A DNA stretch of 64,000 nucleotides from Lascolabacillus massiliensis (lineage in GTDB: Bacteria > Bacteroidota > Bacteroidia > Bacteroidales > Dysgonomonadaceae). This document shows positions 44,271-53,748 of this stretch, piece after piece; the stretch's first letter is position 1; the number at the start of each line of letters is the position of its first letter. Under the pieces are notes generated by a model. That model ran no database searches, was not told the origin of the DNA, and saw only the letters and a program-made list of their open reading frames with translations. The DNA lies in NCBI RefSeq assembly GCF_001282625.1, contig NZ_CTEJ01000002.1, forward strand, positions 1,428,501-1,492,500, written 5' to 3'. The position numbers were made by a program, and so were the translations under genes.

Positions 44271-44348
44271 GGAGAAGCAACTATGTCTTGAATTAAGTTT
44301 AAACAATATAATTTAAAGAGCCTGTCGCAATCCTGCGACGGGCTTTTT
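44249..44348 (+). promoter_or_regulatory. Transcription attenuator of the trp operon
   Basis: Three competing structures can be drawn. (a) A 1:2 hairpin pairs CTTAC (44249-44253) with GTAAG (44267-44271), plus an inner ACT/AGT. (b) An antiterminator pairs GTCGT (44264-44268) with GCGAC (44335-44339) and AGGA (44270-44273) with TCCT (44331-44334), with A44269 bulged. (c) The terminator stem lies at 44315-44348. A ribosome stalled at the Trp codons would break (a), free the shared segment to form (b) and prevent (c). A ribosome at the stop codon would cover the shared segment and allow (c). Confidence 0.7.
44315..44348 (+). terminator. Intrinsic terminator of the trp attenuator
   Basis: Left arm 44315-44329 and right arm 44334-44348 form a 15-bp stem with two G·U pairs, a 4-base ATCC loop and a T5 run, followed by AAGTTTT. 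It lies before trpB, so its only sensible role is regulated premature termination. Confidence 0.9.
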
Positions 44349-44474
44349 AAGTTTTAGGGGCATCACTATACATAAGCTAAAATATTATTTTGTCATTTTA
44401 TAGAACAAAAAGATCAGGATCATTGTAAAAGGAGAGTATTCAGATTTTAAGCAGAAAGAAAAAAATAAAACAAT

Positions 44475-45662
44475 ATGAAACAGTATTCAGTAGATGAGAG
44501 AGGTTATTACGGTGAGTTTGGAGGAGCATTTATTCCCGAAATTCTTCATAAGTGTGTTACTGACCTTAAAAAAGCATATCTGCCAATAATGGAAAGCAGT
44601 AAATTTCAGCAAGATTTTAATAAGCTATTACAAGATTATGTGGGACGACCTTCTCCATTATACCTTTCACGACAACTGTCAGAACGGTTTGGTGCAAAGA
44701 TATATCTTAAACGTGAGGACCTTAATCATACAGGTGCTCATAAGATTAACAATACAATTGGTCAGATTCTGATTGCCCGCGAAATGGGGAAAACGCGCAT
44801 TATTGCTGAAACAGGTGCAGGACAGCATGGTGTTGCAACAGCAACAGTTTGTGCGCTGATGCAGATGCCTTGTACTGTTTATATGGGTGAGACAGATGTT
44901 AAGCGTCAGCAGGTAAATGTTAAGAAAATGGAGATGTTAGGTGCCACTGTTGTACCGGTAACCTCAGGTAATATGACACTTAAAGATGCCACAAATGAGG
45001 CCATAAGAGACTGGTGCAGTCACCCCTCAGACACACATTATATAATTGGGTCAACAATTGGTCCACACCCATACCCCGATATGGTAGCCCGTTTGCAATC
45101 TGTTATCAGCAAAGAGATAAAAGTTCAGCTTACCGAAAAAGAGGGCAAGGATTATCCGGACTATCTGGTTGCATGTGTTGGTGGAGGCAGTAATGCTGCA
45201 GGTACCATTTATGAATATCTTGACAATGACAATGTTAAGATAATTCTTGCAGAAGCAGGAGGAAAAGGTGTTGAGAGTGGTGAATCAGCTGCTACAATAC
45301 ATTTAGGTACAGCAGGTGTTTTACATGGATGCAGAACATTGTTAATGCAGACAGAAGATGGACAAATTACTGAGCCATACTCAATTTCAGCAGGACTGGA
45401 TTATCCGGGAATCGGGCCAATTCATGCTAATCTTGCAAAACAGAAGCGTGCTGAGGTACTGGCTGTTAATGATGATGAGGCGCTTAAAGCAGCTTTTGAA
45501 CTGACACGAAGAGAGGGAATAATCCCAGCTTTGGAATCGGCACATGCATTAGCTGCATTGGAGAAAGTGACATTTATGCCTGATGATATTGTAGTTCTAA
45601 CTCTATCTGGCAGGGGGGACAAAGATCTTGAGACCTACTTCAAATATGAGAGGGATTATTAA
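44475..45662 (+). CDS. trpB: Tryptophan synthase beta chain
   Basis: PLP enzyme joining indole and serine to form tryptophan. The 395-residue sequence starts GEFGGAFIPE-like, carries the PLP lysine in HTGAHKINN near residue 89, ETGAGQHGVA, the glycine-rich phosphate loop CVGGGSNAAG and the C-terminal SGRGDKD. It is the standard TrpB1 form. It is the first structural gene behind the attenuator; its partner trpA is the last gene of the operon. Confidence 0.98.
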   Translation: MKQYSVDERGYYGEFGGAFIPEILHKCVTDLKKAYLPIMESSKFQQDFNKLLQDYVGRPSPLYLSRQLSERFGAKIYLKREDLNHTGAHKINNTIGQILIAREMGKTRIIAETGAGQHGVATATVCALMQMPCTVYMGETDVKRQQVNVKKMEMLGATVVPVTSGNMTLKDATNEAIRDWCSHPSDTHYIIGSTIGPHPYPDMVARLQSVISKEIKVQLTEKEGKDYPDYLVACVGGGSNAAGTIYEYLDNDNVKIILAEAGGKGVESGESAATIHLGTAGVLHGCRTLLMQTEDGQITEPYSISAGLDYPGIGPIHANLAKQKRAEVLAVNDDEALKAAFELTRREGIIPALESAHALAALEKVTFMPDDIVVLTLSGRGDKDLETYFKYERDY

Positions 45663-45702
45663 TAAAATCGGTAATTGATACTAAACAGATAATTACAATC
45701 AT

Positions 45703-47109
45703 ATGCAATACAGATATAAGACAAACAGCAAGAAAATCATGGGAGATCTTCACACACCGGTAAGCATTTACCTTAAAGTGAGAGATTCATTTCCCCAGTC
45801 GGCTCTTCTCGAAAGTTCCGATTTCCATGTCAATGAAAATAGTATCTCATATATAGCACTCAAGCCAATGGCACGGGTAGAGGTAAACAGAGGTGTCTGC
45901 ACAATGAGGTTTCCCGATGAAACAGAAGAGAGCAGGAGTCTAACTGGAGATTTCACCGTATCAGATGCATTGAGTGGTTTTATCAAAAGGTTTGATGTGA
46001 CAGGCAGTGAAAATGGTAATATCGGTCTGTTTGGCTATACCACTTTTAACTGTGTGAAATATACAGAAAACATCAATATTAAAGAGAGCAGAGAAGAGCG
46101 TAACGATGCTCCCGATATGTTGTACATAATTTATAAGTATATACTGGTTTTCAACCATTTTACAGATGAGATCACACTGATTGAGTTGCAGAGGGACAAC
46201 GAACTTAGCAACCTTCATAAGATTGAGTCGCTTATCAATCAGCGTAACTTTGCCAATTACAATTTTTTTACTGAGGGAGAGGAGTTCAGTACCATTTCAG
46301 ATGAAGAGTATAAGCAGTATGTAAGACTTGGTGTTGAGCATTGCAAAAAAGGAGATCTGTTTCAGATAGTGCTTTCAAGGAGATTTGTACAACCATTCTC
46401 TGGTGATGATTTTAAAGTTTATCGTGCACTGCGTACTATAAACCCTTCGCCATATCTTTTCTACTTTGATTTTGGGGGGTACAGGATATTTGGCTCTTCG
46501 CCTGAGACGCATTGCAAGATTGAAGGAAAGCGAATCAGCATAGATCCTATAGCCGGTACAACAAAGCGTACAGGCAATTATAACCAGGATATGGAAGGAG
46601 TTAAATTTCTGCTGAATGATCCTAAAGAAAATGCAGAGCATGTAATGCTGGTTGACCTTGCACGAAATGATTTGAGTCGCAATGCCCACAACGTTGAGGT
46701 TGAGTTTTTCAGAGAACCTCAGTTTTACTCTCATGTAATTCACCTTGTGTCGCGTGTGAGTGGTATACTTAATGATGATGCTGACCCGATTAAGGCATTC
46801 TTCGACACCTTCCCTGCAGGTACATTGTCAGGTGCACCAAAAGTACGTGCCATGCAGTTGATATCAGAAATAGAGTCACATAATCGCGGTGCTTATGGAG
46901 GCTGTATCGGATTTATAGGAATGAACGGCAGTCTGAATCAGGCAATAACCATTCGCACATTCGTCAGTCGTAACAACCAATTATGGTATCAGGCTGGAGC
47001 AGGTGTAGTATCACAGAGCGACGATGAATATGAGCTAAACGAAGTAAAGAGTAAGCTCGGAGCCCTTAAGCAAGCAATTGACAAAGCTTCGGAACTCTAT
47101 AATTCATAA
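45703..47109 (+). CDS. trpE: Anthranilate synthase component I
   Basis: Chorismate-using subunit that, with TrpG, forms anthranilate. The 468-residue protein has the N-terminal feedback element ALLESSDF (the LLES tryptophan-binding motif) and the C-terminal catalytic core with RNDLSRNA, PAGTLSGAPK, and GAYGGCIGF. The LLES motif suggests inhibition by tryptophan. It follows trpB by 40 bases. Confidence 0.96.
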   Translation: MQYRYKTNSKKIMGDLHTPVSIYLKVRDSFPQSALLESSDFHVNENSISYIALKPMARVEVNRGVCTMRFPDETEESRSLTGDFTVSDALSGFIKRFDVTGSENGNIGLFGYTTFNCVKYTENINIKESREERNDAPDMLYIIYKYILVFNHFTDEITLIELQRDNELSNLHKIESLINQRNFANYNFFTEGEEFSTISDEEYKQYVRLGVEHCKKGDLFQIVLSRRFVQPFSGDDFKVYRALRTINPSPYLFYFDFGGYRIFGSSPETHCKIEGKRISIDPIAGTTKRTGNYNQDMEGVKFLLNDPKENAEHVMLVDLARNDLSRNAHNVEVEFFREPQFYSHVIHLVSRVSGILNDDADPIKAFFDTFPAGTLSGAPKVRAMQLISEIESHNRGAYGGCIGFIGMNGSLNQAITIRTFVSRNNQLWYQAGAGVVSQSDDEYELNEVKSKLGALKQAIDKASELYNS

Positions 47110-47136
47110 CAGAAGATCTCAATAAATTAACATCAG

Positions 47137-47712
47137 ATGATGAAAACAAAAAAAATACTTCTTTTCGATAATTACGATTCATTCACCTATAATTTAGTTC
47201 ATGCAATAAAATCGCTTGGATATAGTGAAGTGGATGTTAAGCGCAATAATAAAATAGAATTAGCAGATGTAAATCAGTATGATAAGATTATACTTTCACC
47301 GGGACCTGGCGTTCCGGAGGAGGCCGGTATTATGCTTGATCTGATTAAAGAGTATGCCGAAACCAAAAGTATTTTGGGCGTATGCCTTGGTCACCAAGCC
47401 ATAGGTCAGGTGTTTGGCGCTGGTTTGACCAACATACCAAATGTATTCCATGGAGTGCAGACGCCAATAAAGATTGTAGGCAACGACTACATTTTTAACG
47501 GATTGCCGGAAGAGATAGCTGCAGGCCGATACCACTCCTGGATAGTATCAAAAGAGAACTTCCCGGCCGATCTTGTAATAACGGCAGTGGATAACAGTGG
47601 TGATATTATGGCTCTCAAGCACAGAACTCTTGATCTTCACGGTGTGCAGTTTCATCCCGAATCTATACTTACACCAGATGGGATAAAGATTATTAATAAT
47701 TTCTTAGAATGA
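47137..47712 (+). CDS. trpG: Anthranilate synthase component II (glutamine amidotransferase)
   Basis: Supplies ammonia from glutamine to TrpE. The 191-residue class I amidotransferase has LLFDNYDSFTYNLVH at the N-terminus, the nucleophile Cys in GVCLGHQAIG (near residue 85), and the His/Glu pair in LHGVQFHPESIL. Two consecutive ATGs (47137, 47140) can start it. It is not fused to trpD, and follows trpE by 27 bases. Confidence 0.96.
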   Translation: MMKTKKILLFDNYDSFTYNLVHAIKSLGYSEVDVKRNNKIELADVNQYDKIILSPGPGVPEEAGIMLDLIKEYAETKSILGVCLGHQAIGQVFGAGLTNIPNVFHGVQTPIKIVGNDYIFNGLPEEIAAGRYHSWIVSKENFPADLVITAVDNSGDIMALKHRTLDLHGVQFHPESILTPDGIKIINNFLE

Positions 47713-47724
47713 GGACAGCTAAAT

Positions 47725-48720
47725 ATGAAGGATATACTTTATAAATTATTCGACTACAATTATCTTACCCGTGATGAGGCTAAGCAGGTATTAATTGATA
47801 TAGTTAAGGGTGGTGTACCTGAAACTCAGATTGCTTCACTAATAACCTCATTTTTGATGAGGAGTATATCTGTTGATGAAATACTTGGATTCAGAGATGC
47901 TCTTCTTGAAATGCGAGTGATGGTAGACTTATCCGACTACTCACCACTGGATATTGTAGGAACAGGAGGGGATGGAAAAAATACATTCAATATATCAACA
48001 ACTGCATGTTTCGTTGTTGCAGGTGCCGGTTATAATGTTGTCAAGCATGGTAATTACGGAGCCACCTCAATTAGTGGTGCCAGTAATGTTATTGAGCAAC
48101 AGGGAGTGAAATTCCATGCAGATAATGATCTTTTCAGAAAGAGCCTGGATAAATGTAATATTGCATACCTACACGCACCGCTTTTTAGTCCGGCACTTAA
48201 AGCCGTTGCACCAGTGCGAAAGAGTCTTGGGGTGCGAAATTTCTTTAATGTGCTGGGACCGCTTGTGAATCCTGTTCAGCCGGAATTTCAGATGCTTGGG
48301 GTGTATGACCTTGCAATGTTAAGATTATACAGCTATATCTATCAGGAGGAAAACAAGAAATTCACTATAGTGCACAGTATGGATGGATATGATGAGATAT
48401 CGCTGACCAGTCAGTTTAAAGTTGTTTCCAACCGAGGAGAACAGCTGTTTATGCCAGATGATCTTGGATTTAAGAGATTGAATCAGGAGGATCTTTATGG
48501 TGGTGATACCCCAGAAGATGCTTCAAAGGTTTTCCGGGATGTACTTAGTGCCAGTGCTACTGTAGCTCAGACTAATGCGGTTTTGGTTAACGCAGCTTTT
48601 GGAATTCAGACTGTTGATCAGACCAAAACCATTGAGGAGTGTATAGAGATTGCTCGTGATTCACTTTATGGGAAGAAGGCTCTTAAAGTTCTTGAGAAAT
48701 TTATTGAGATTAACAGTTGA
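47725..48720 (+). CDS. trpD: Anthranilate phosphoribosyltransferase
   Basis: Adds phosphoribose to anthranilate. The 331-residue protein has the PRPP-binding GTGGDGKNTFNIST motif near residue 80 and VKHGNYGATS downstream, both diagnostic. It follows trpG by 12 bases. The stop codon lies 17 bases before the trpC ATG. Confidence 0.97.
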   Translation: MKDILYKLFDYNYLTRDEAKQVLIDIVKGGVPETQIASLITSFLMRSISVDEILGFRDALLEMRVMVDLSDYSPLDIVGTGGDGKNTFNISTTACFVVAGAGYNVVKHGNYGATSISGASNVIEQQGVKFHADNDLFRKSLDKCNIAYLHAPLFSPALKAVAPVRKSLGVRNFFNVLGPLVNPVQPEFQMLGVYDLAMLRLYSYIYQEENKKFTIVHSMDGYDEISLTSQFKVVSNRGEQLFMPDDLGFKRLNQEDLYGGDTPEDASKVFRDVLSASATVAQTNAVLVNAAFGIQTVDQTKTIEECIEIARDSLYGKKALKVLEKFIEINS

Positions 48721-48737
48721 ATAATTCGGAGTTGATT

Positions 48738-49532
48738 ATGAGAGATATATTAAGCGAAATAGTTGATAATAAAAGAATTGAAGTTGCAAAGCAAAAAGAT
48801 CTGGTCTCTTTAAGAGATATAGAGAGACAACTTATGCAGGCAGATGAAATTCCATTCTACTCTTTGAAAGAGTCACTTGAAAGTTCTGAAACCGGTATCA
48901 TATCAGAATTTAAGCGACGCTCACCCAGCAAGGGATGGTTACATGAAGATGCAGACGTCAATATTATTACAAAGGAGTATGAGTCATCAGGAGCAGCTGC
49001 ACTATCTGTACTTACAGACGAGAAATATTTTGGGGGTACGCTAGCTGATTTGATGAGTGCAGCAAAAAACGTTCATATTCCAGTAATGAGGAAAGAGTTT
49101 ATTATTGATGAGTATCAGATATATGAGGCTAAGCTGGCAGGAGCAAGTGCAATTTTATTAATTGCAGCTGCAATAACTAAGGAGGAGTCAAAACGATTTA
49201 CAGCGCTTGCCGGGCAGTTGCAGCTGGATGTGCTGTTGGAATTACATGATGAAAAGGAGACAGATTATGTCACCCCTTTAAACAATCTGATAGGAGTTAA
49301 TAACAGAAACCTGGGAAGTTTCGTGACCGATTTGGAGAAGTCGTTCCGAATGTCTGATCTGCTTCCAAAAAATGCATTATGGATCTCAGAAAGTGGCATT
49401 TCTGATGCAGGGATTGTTAAAGAACTAAGAGACGCAGGTTACAAAGGATTTCTGATTGGTGAATATTTTATGAAGTCAGGAACACCAGGAAAAAGTCTGA
49501 ACGAATTTATTCAACAGATTAAAAAGAAATAG
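48738..49532 (+). CDS. trpC: Indole-3-glycerol-phosphate synthase
   Basis: TIM-barrel enzyme that closes the indole ring. Landmarks are EFKRRSPSKG near residue 55, VLTDEKYFGG, PVMRKEFIIDEYQI, IGVNNRNLGSF and SESGISD. Length 264 residues from ATG 48738 (MRDILSEIVDNKR); a TTG seven codons upstream overlaps the trpD stop and is not preferred. TrpF is encoded separately, not fused. Confidence 0.96.
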   Translation: MRDILSEIVDNKRIEVAKQKDLVSLRDIERQLMQADEIPFYSLKESLESSETGIISEFKRRSPSKGWLHEDADVNIITKEYESSGAAALSVLTDEKYFGGTLADLMSAAKNVHIPVMRKEFIIDEYQIYEAKLAGASAILLIAAAITKEESKRFTALAGQLQLDVLLELHDEKETDYVTPLNNLIGVNNRNLGSFVTDLEKSFRMSDLLPKNALWISESGISDAGIVKELRDAGYKGFLIGEYFMKSGTPGKSLNEFIQQIKKK

Positions 49533-49587
49533 TGTTTAATATATAGTTCGGATATTAATATTATAAACTATAGTAAACTAATTTGAT

Positions 49588-50199
49588 ATGATTATAAAAG
49601 TTTGCGGAATGCGTGATGAAGAGAATATCCGGCAGTTGGAACAACTGGATATCGATTGGATTGGATTCATATTCTATCCTGATTCACCACGATTTGCAGG
49701 AAAGAGAGTGAAATATCTTCCTGCTAAAATAAAAAAAATAGGGGTGTTCGTAGATCAGAACCCACAGGTCATACGTGAACGTGCTGCAGATAATCAACTG
49801 TATGCTATTCAGCTTCATGGCAGTGAACCGCCATGGTATTGCATCAATCTGCGTTTAGAGGGGTATAAGTTAATTAAGTCTTTTGGGATAGATAAAGATG
49901 GCCACTTGCCAAATGCACAATTAAATGCATATGAGGGTAAATGTGACTATTATCTCTTTGATACAAAAACAGAACTTCATGGTGGGTCAGGTGAGAAATT
50001 CAACTGGAGTAGTCTGGAGAATTATAAAGGCGAAACCCCTTTTATTTTGAGTGGAGGTATCTCACCTGAAGATGCAGATGCCATAAAATCAATACAGCAT
50101 CCAAAGTTTGCAGGGATAGATATAAATAGTTGTTTTGAACACCAACCGGGAATAAAAAATATTGAAGCAATAAAAAACTTTATTGATAAATTAAGATGA
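49588..50199 (+). CDS. trpF: Phosphoribosylanthranilate isomerase
   Basis: TIM-barrel isomerase of 203 residues. The catalytic Cys lies in KVCGMRDEENI at residues 4-6 and the general-acid Asp in the DTKTELHGGSGEKFNW segment. LSGGISPEDAD and GIDINSCFE near the end bind phosphate. It follows trpC by 55 bases, the largest gap within the operon apart from trpF-trpA. Confidence 0.95.
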   Translation: MIIKVCGMRDEENIRQLEQLDIDWIGFIFYPDSPRFAGKRVKYLPAKIKKIGVFVDQNPQVIRERAADNQLYAIQLHGSEPPWYCINLRLEGYKLIKSFGIDKDGHLPNAQLNAYEGKCDYYLFDTKTELHGGSGEKFNWSSLENYKGETPFILSGGISPEDADAIKSIQHPKFAGIDINSCFEHQPGIKNIEAIKNFIDKLR

Positions 50200-50266
50200 G
50201 CCTGAAAATTTAGCAGGTTGATAGAGAAGATAGAATTGAAAATAAAATAGTAAGCAGATAAATTAT

Positions 50267-51043
50267 ATGAACAGAATCGATAAGCTATTCAGGGAAAAGA
50301 GAAAAAATATATTGTCAGTATATTTTACTGCAGGCTATCCTGAACTGGATGATACAGTCAAAGTAATTAAATCACTTGAAAAATTTGGAGTTGATTTACT
50401 TGAAATTGGAGTCCCTTTCAGTGATCCGATGGCAGATGGACCAGTTATACAATCATCAGGATCACAAGCGTTAAAGAATGGTATGAGCTTGAGTGTGCTG
50501 TTTAATCAATTATCTACAGTCAGGGAATCGGTATCTATTCCACTCGTATTGATGAGTTACCTCAATCCAATTGTTCAGTTTGGGTTTGAGAACTATTGTA
50601 AACAGGCTGCAAACTGCGGAATTGATGGTCTGATAATTCCGGATCTGCCATATGTCGAGTATATGGAATCCTATAAATCGGTGGCTGAAGAGTATGGACT
50701 GCATGTTATTATGCTAATCACACCTGAAACATCGGAAGAGAGGATAAGGTTAATAGATCAGAATACATCCGGATTTATCTATATGGTTTCATCAGCATCA
50801 GTAACCGGAGCCAGGAATAGTTTTAGTGATGAAAATCTTGCTTACTTCAGGAGAGTGAATAAGATGCAGCTTAAGAATCCAAGACTGATTGGTTTTGGAA
50901 TATCGAATAAAGAGACTTTTGAATCTGCTTGTCACGAATCTTCAGGCGCTATCATAGGCAGTAAGTTTATCTCACTTCTTGGTAGTGAGAAATCAATTGA
51001 TGACGCAGCTAAACAACTGATAAAAACTTTAGAACCTAAGTGA
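50267..51043 (+). CDS. trpA: Tryptophan synthase alpha chain
   Basis: Splits indole-3-glycerol phosphate to indole, channelled to TrpB. The 258-residue TIM barrel has the catalytic Glu in LLEIGVPFSDPMADGP, the second acid Asp in LIIPDLPYVE and VSSASVTGAR with GFGISNKET for phosphate binding. It is the final gene of the operon. No clear terminator is seen in the 82 bases after it. Confidence 0.97.
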   Translation: MNRIDKLFREKRKNILSVYFTAGYPELDDTVKVIKSLEKFGVDLLEIGVPFSDPMADGPVIQSSGSQALKNGMSLSVLFNQLSTVRESVSIPLVLMSYLNPIVQFGFENYCKQAANCGIDGLIIPDLPYVEYMESYKSVAEEYGLHVIMLITPETSEERIRLIDQNTSGFIYMVSSASVTGARNSFSDENLAYFRRVNKMQLKNPRLIGFGISNKETFESACHESSGAIIGSKFISLLGSEKSIDDAAKQLIKTLEPK

Positions 51044-51074
51044 CATTAATAATCGTAAATCGATCAACAAATAT

Positions 51075-51082
51075 TACATTTG
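51075..51082 (+). promoter_or_regulatory. -7 promoter box for the EamA transporter gene
   Basis: TACATTTG matches TAnnTTTG in full, 43 bases before the ATG at 51126. It suggests separate transcription from the trp operon. Confidence 0.5.
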
Positions 51083-51125
51083 CACTCTATTTGTTATAGA
51101 ATCCGATTAACGAACTACATCTCCT

Positions 51126-52010
51126 ATGTCAATCCAATCGCATGTTGGCGAAATTGCATCACTTCTGACAGCTGTATGCTGGACCTTTAGTGCCATTTAC
51201 TTTGAGAAAGCAGGCAGAAGGGTAGGGTCTTTATCTGTAAATATTATCAGGATTTTTCTTGGAGTTATATTTTTAGGTATTACAACTCTGTTTACCCGCG
51301 GAATGTTCTTCCCAATTGATGCTACTCCCTATAATTGGTTTTGGCTGGGGCTTTCAGGCATAGTAGGCTTCTTTCTTGGCGATCTCTTTCTGTTTAAATC
51401 TTACACAATAATCGGTTCACGTACTTCACAGCTTGTAATGAGTCTTGCTCCAATGATTACAGCTGTTATAGGATGGTTTTTTCTTAGTGAATATCTTACT
51501 CCCAAGAGTATAGCAGGAATAGTGGTAAGTGTAACAGGTATAATGATTGCAGTTGCAGGTAAAAAGCTAAGACTGGATGTACCAGTTAAAGGTTTTTTGT
51601 ACGCAATTGGCGGTGCATTGGGGCAGGCTGTAGGTCTTATTCTGAGTAAAAAAGGGATGGGAGATTATGATGCAATTGCTGCTACTCAGATTCGTGCAAT
51701 ATTTGGTTTTGCCGCATTTGCCCTGCTTGTTACATTCATGAGAAGATGGAGAAAGGTGATCCTTGCTACTGGTGAAAGAAAAAGTATGAATGCGATCACA
51801 ATTGGAGCAATGTTTGGACCTTTCATCGGTGTATCTCTGTCACTTTTTGCTGTTAAACATACTGAAACAGGTATTGCATCAGCACTTATGGCTCTGACTC
51901 CAATTTTCATCATAATACCATCAGCTATTATGTTTAAAGAAAAGATCACTGCCCGTCAGGTTACCGGAGCAGTGATCAGTATAATTGGAGCATCAATATT
52001 CTTTCTTTAA
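51126..52010 (+). CDS. EamA-type (DMT superfamily) transporter
   Basis: Inner-membrane transporter of 294 residues with ten predicted helices in two EamA repeats: residues about 8-145 and 155-294. Each repeat ends with the family's Pro/Gly-rich pattern (here ITPKSIAGIVVSVTGIMIA-like, listed as landmark, and TARQVTGAVISIIGASI). The substrate is unknown; the group includes amino-acid and metabolite exporters. Its position after trp might point to tryptophan export, but that is only proximity. Confidence 0.88.
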   Translation: MSIQSHVGEIASLLTAVCWTFSAIYFEKAGRRVGSLSVNIIRIFLGVIFLGITTLFTRGMFFPIDATPYNWFWLGLSGIVGFFLGDLFLFKSYTIIGSRTSQLVMSLAPMITAVIGWFFLSEYLTPKSIAGIVVSVTGIMIAVAGKKLRLDVPVKGFLYAIGGALGQAVGLILSKKGMGDYDAIAATQIRAIFGFAAFALLVTFMRRWRKVILATGERKSMNAITIGAMFGPFIGVSLSLFAVKHTETGIASALMALTPIFIIIPSAIMFKEKITARQVTGAVISIIGASIFFL

Positions 52011-52018
52011 ATCAGAAA

Positions 52019-53083
52019 CTATTGTACTTTAATAGTCCTTCTCTCTTTACTGCTTTGGAAAGCCAGTTCAATAATTTTCATAACGTTGCGAGCCTCTTCT
52101 GCTTTTACAGCAATCTCGGCATTTCCATTTATAGCATCTCTTAAATTGATGAAGTAATCTTTATAATCACCCTGTTCACTTTCAAGCTTGCCCTGTATCT
52201 TAACGCCATTATATTCAGTGTTTATAGTACCCCAGATCTCTTCAGGCTCCTTTCCCCAGTCCTTACCAACTGGCTTAGATCCGCCATCTAATGTAGCTTC
52301 TTGAACATCCAGACCATATTTTACAAACGTTCCGTTTGTGCCATGAAGTAAGTAAGTAGGACCAGGTATTTTGCAAATCATTCCCGACTTTAAAGTAGCT
52401 GTCAGTCCGGGATAGTGAAGACGCACATCAAAATGATCATCAGCCTTAGCCCACTCTCTTTGACTGTCAATAAAAGCTGTAACAGCTTCAGGCATTCCAA
52501 AGAACCACAATGCCTGATCTATCAGATGAGAGCCCAGATCGTAGAATATACCAGAACCTGGGAGAGGCTCTTCACGCCAGGCGCCCCCTGGTCTTGGGTT
52601 AACACGAAATCTGTCGAAATGGGATTCATATTCCACTATTTCACCAAGGAGACCACTTTGAAGTAGTTTCTTCACAGTTTTTGTATCACTTGTAAATCGG
52701 CGGTTGTGGTAAACAGTAAGAATTTTATTTTGCTTGTTTGCAATTTCGATGAGTTCGTCCGCTTCTGCAACATTCACTGTGAATGGTTTCTCCACAACTA
52801 CATGCTTACCTGCAAGCAGAGCCTCTTTAGACCATCGGAAATGGTCGGTATTTGGTGAAGTAACAATTACCAGATCAATATCAGGATCATTGATTATGCT
52901 ATCTGGTTCGGGTACAATCTCTGTATCAGGATACCGTTCTTTAGCAGTTTTCTGTCTTACCGGGTTGGAAGTACTTATCTTCGAGAGTTCAAAGCCCTCT
53001 ACTACATCTATAAACGGAGCGTGGAATACGCGGCCGGAAAGACCATATCCAATAATACCTGTGCGAATGTTAGTTGTTGACAT
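52019..53083 (-). CDS. Gfo/Idh/MocA family oxidoreductase
   Basis: NAD(P)-dependent sugar/inositol-type oxidoreductase of 354 residues, cytoplasmic, without signal peptide. The Rossmann loop is IGYGLSGRVFH at residues 11-21 and the catalytic EKPF motif lies near residue 97. The N-terminal GIIGYGLSGRVFHAPF resembles the YdgJ-like subgroup. It ends the apparent minus-strand operon after rdgB. Its substrate is unknown. Confidence 0.9.
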   Translation of the reverse strand: MSTTNIRTGIIGYGLSGRVFHAPFIDVVEGFELSKISTSNPVRQKTAKERYPDTEIVPEPDSIINDPDIDLVIVTSPNTDHFRWSKEALLAGKHVVVEKPFTVNVAEADELIEIANKQNKILTVYHNRRFTSDTKTVKKLLQSGLLGEIVEYESHFDRFRVNPRPGGAWREEPLPGSGIFYDLGSHLIDQALWFFGMPEAVTAFIDSQREWAKADDHFDVRLHYPGLTATLKSGMICKIPGPTYLLHGTNGTFVKYGLDVQEATLDGGSKPVGKDWGKEPEEIWGTINTEYNGVKIQGKLESEQGDYKDYFINLRDAINGNAEIAVKAEEARNVMKIIELAFQSSKERRTIKVQ

Positions 53084-53145
53084 AGATTAATTTTTGGTGT
53101 TTTTGTGATGATAATACTCAAAGATAAGAATTTTTTCACAATCTT

Positions 53146-53721
53146 CTATTTTAACAAAAACTTCATCAATTTTTCAGTAGCCAGGGCACGGTGACTAATG
53201 CTGTTTTTAATGTCATCACCAAGCTCTGCAAAAGTCTGACTATAACCTTCGGGTTGAAAAATAGGATCGTAACCAAAACCTGCATTGCCTTTTTCTTCAC
53301 GAGTGATCTCCCCGTTAATGATACCTTCGAAATAGTGCTCTTCGTTGTTCAATATAAGTGCTATTACTGTTCTGAATCTTGCTTTCCTATTTTCAATATT
53401 ATTTAAAACAGTGAGCAGTTTATTCATATTATCTGCCGGTCGGCAAGCCTCACCTGCATAACGTGAAGAGTATACACCAGGCATTCCATCAAGAGCCTCA
53501 ACCTCCAGGCCTGTATCATCTGCAAAGCAGTCATATCCGTAATGATCTTTTACATACTTTGCTTTAATAAGAGCATTAGCCTCTAAAGTTGTACCAGTCT
53601 CCTCTATTTCCTCATGACAGTTAATATCGGAGAGGCTTAGTATCTTCAGTTTAGTATCTGCAATTTTCCGTACCTCATCTAATTTGTGTTTATTATTTGT
53701 TGCGAAAACAATCTCTTTCAT
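53146..53721 (-). CDS. rdgB: Non-canonical purine NTP pyrophosphatase (RdgB/HAM1)
   Basis: Removes dITP, XTP and ITP from the nucleotide pool. The 191-residue protein starts with the nucleotide-binding [14 protein letters not shown] motif and contains [13 protein letters not shown] and the FGYDPIF motif near the C-terminus, with SHRALA after it. It follows the PorW-like gene by 27 bases on the minus strand. Confidence 0.96.
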   Translation of the reverse strand: MKEIVFATNNKHKLDEVRKIADTKLKILSLSDINCHEEIEETGTTLEANALIKAKYVKDHYGYDCFADDTGLEVEALDGMPGVYSSRYAGEACRPADNMNKLLTVLNNIENRKARFRTVIALILNNEEHYFEGIINGEITREEKGNAGFGYDPIFQPEGYSQTFAELGDDIKNSISHRALATEKLMKFLLK

Positions 53722-53748
53722 TAATCTATTCTATTGAAATTATATTTT

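Noticed and set aside
44349-44474. Second promoter or riboswitch between the attenuator and trpB
   Set aside because: TTATTTTG near 44388 misses the second -7 position, and I find no stable fold or T-box specifier in this A-rich stretch.
48717-48737. TTG start of trpC overlapping the trpD stop
   Set aside because: ATG 48738 follows a GGAG-like site and begins with the family's usual N-terminus. The overlap start adds seven unlikely residues.
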